A stretch of DNA of 64,000 bases from Bradyrhizobium guangxiense (GTDB lineage: Bacteria > Pseudomonadota > Alphaproteobacteria > Rhizobiales > Xanthobacteraceae): assembly GCF_004114915.1 (NCBI RefSeq), contig NZ_CP022219.1:5424501-5488500 (forward strand), written 5' to 3'. A program made the translations under genes and the position numbers. The notes beneath the pieces were generated by a model that had not been told where the DNA came from, did not search any database, and was given only the letters and a program-made list of their open reading frames with translations. Below are positions 63,197 to 64,000 of the stretch, piece after piece; the first letter of the stretch is position 1; each line of letters begins with the position of its first letter.

Positions 63197-63271
63197 TTAA
63201 CATTGGTGCTGAGGTCAAGAGCCGGCGCCTCGAACCGAGACTGCGTGCCGACGAAAAGAGGATTTGCCGCC

Positions 63272-64000
63272 ATGTCCACATCAACAATCGCGACTGACCA
63301 ACAGGCCTCCGCGCTCACGCGTGCACGCATCTTCGCGATGGCGGTCTGCGCGGGCATCGCCGTCGCGAACATCTACTACAATCAGCCTCTGCTCGGCCTG
63401 ATCGAGGCAAATTATCCGAACTCCTCAGCCATCGGTCTCATACCCACGGCCACACAGTTCGGTTACGCGGTCGGCCTCCTCTTTTTGGTTCCCTTGGGTG
63501 ACCTTGTCGAGAGACGCCGTCTCATCGCCGTACAATTCGTCGTTCTTGCAGCGGCTCTTGCGTTCGCTGCCATCGCTCCGACAACGCTGGCGTTGATCGC
63601 GGCGTCGCTCTTGCTGGGCGTATCGGCCACTGTGGCTCAACAGATCGTCCCATTCGCTGCGACGCTTGCCGATAACCGGACCAGAGGCGCCGCGGTCGGA
63701 ATGGTGGTAAGCGGTATCTTAGGTGGCATTCTGCTCAGCCGCACGATAGCCGGCTTCGTCGGATCGCACTTCGGATGGCGGGAGATGTTTTGGCTCGGCG
63801 TCCCTTTGGCGCTCGGCGCCGCCGCGCTGGTCCGTTTGACCTTGCCGCGCCACCATGCGACGCAAGGTATCGGATACACTGCCGCGCTGCGTTCGCTCGT
63901 CCAGTTGCTCATCGAGGAGCCGGCGCTTCGACTGGCGGCAGCGACACAAGCGATGCTGTTTGCTTCATTCATCGCCTTCTGGACCGTCCTGTCTCTCCAT
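63272..64000 (+). CDS. MFS transporter (partial, runs off the end)
   Basis: The first 243 codons of a major-facilitator transporter, with ATG at 63272 and GAGGA nine to ten bases upstream. About eight helices are visible (MAVCAGIAVANIYYNQPLLG; FGYAVGLLFLVPLGDLVERR; AAALAFAAIAPTTLALIAAS and others), with the loop motif GDLVERRRL between helices 2 and 3. The NIYYNQPLL segment is typical of the YgaY/drug-H+ antiporter-like group. It may import the heteroaromatic substrate or export an intermediate. Confidence 0.88.
   Translation, partial: MSTSTIATDQQASALTRARIFAMAVCAGIAVANIYYNQPLLGLIEANYPNSSAIGLIPTATQFGYAVGLLFLVPLGDLVERRRLIAVQFVVLAAALAFAAIAPTTLALIAASLLLGVSATVAQQIVPFAATLADNRTRGAAVGMVVSGILGGILLSRTIAGFVGSHFGWREMFWLGVPLALGAAALVRLTLPRHHATQGIGYTAALRSLVQLLIEEPALRLAAATQAMLFASFIAFWTVLSLH

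Overview
This is a high-GC, gene-dense window that looks like a Bradyrhizobium-type member of the Rhizobiales (Alphaproteobacteria). The indicators are strong G/C bias at third codon positions, several branched-chain-amino-acid-type (LIV) ABC systems, TctC/Bug binding proteins, DUF2934 mini-proteins, a FixLJ-like sensor/regulator pair, and intergenic palindromes of a kind common in that group (12714, 13053 and 33759). The genus call is an inference from these features, not from a database match. The window is almost entirely accessory catabolism and uptake; no rRNA, complete tRNA, phage, insertion sequence or CRISPR array was seen.

Layout. (1) 1-2719: the end of an unknown gene, a winged-helix/Cys-cluster protein and a HerA-like ATPase. 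(2) 2723-9653, minus strand: one operon encoding a luciferase-like monooxygenase, a CMD-domain protein, an AhpD-like protein, a LIV binding protein, a fused LivH-LivM permease, LivG and LivF. It is followed by a MetQ-like and a divergent family-5 peptide-type binding protein, neither with a permease beside it. (3) 12706-18777: repeats, a candidate small RNA, DUF2934 genes, a FixJ/FixL-like pair, a stand-alone receiver, and a winged-helix/NTPase regulator that lacks the usual C-terminal repeat region. (4) 18782-33731: a divergent catabolic locus around a TTGTC-T-GACAA operator. The minus arm carries an MBL-fold lactonase-like enzyme, a PcaC-like protein and an MmgE/PrpD protein. The plus arm, about 12 kb, carries a beta-hydroxyacid dehydrogenase, a second MmgE/PrpD, a LIV transporter with a LivM-LivG fusion and two tandem binding proteins, a second PcaC-like protein, two SDRs, a GntR/FCD regulator and a TctC protein. 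(5) 33860-46857: a second divergon around two GTTCTA-N5-TAGAAC operators. The minus arm encodes a two-subunit CoA-transferase, a BisC-like molybdoenzyme, an AhpD-like protein, a hotdog-like protein, a class II aldolase, a PfkB kinase and an SDR. The plus arm encodes a polyamine-type ABC importer and an IclR regulator. (6) 46889-53377: TctC, HyuB, HyuA and a DadA-like oxidase with a divergent LysR, abutting a 21-residue relic of an oxidoreductase gene. (7) 53378-54198: no credible gene. (8) 54199-64000: a cupin, an ActP/DUF485 symporter, a dihydroxypyridine-hydroxylase-like flavoprotein, a TetR regulator, and a periplasmic molybdenum hydroxylase (Mo subunit, 2Fe-2S subunit, triheme cytochrome c) with an MFS transporter. 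Three similar TTATCG...GATAA sites link these genes.

Each of regions 4, 5, 6 and 8 follows the same plan: a transporter, a set of catabolic enzymes and a local regulator, with palindromic sites in the divergent promoter. The strongest candidates for undescribed systems are the IclR divergon (5) and the GntR locus (4), whose enzyme combinations do not match a textbook pathway I can name. Region 8 resembles N-heteroaromatic (nicotinate or pyridine-type) degradation.
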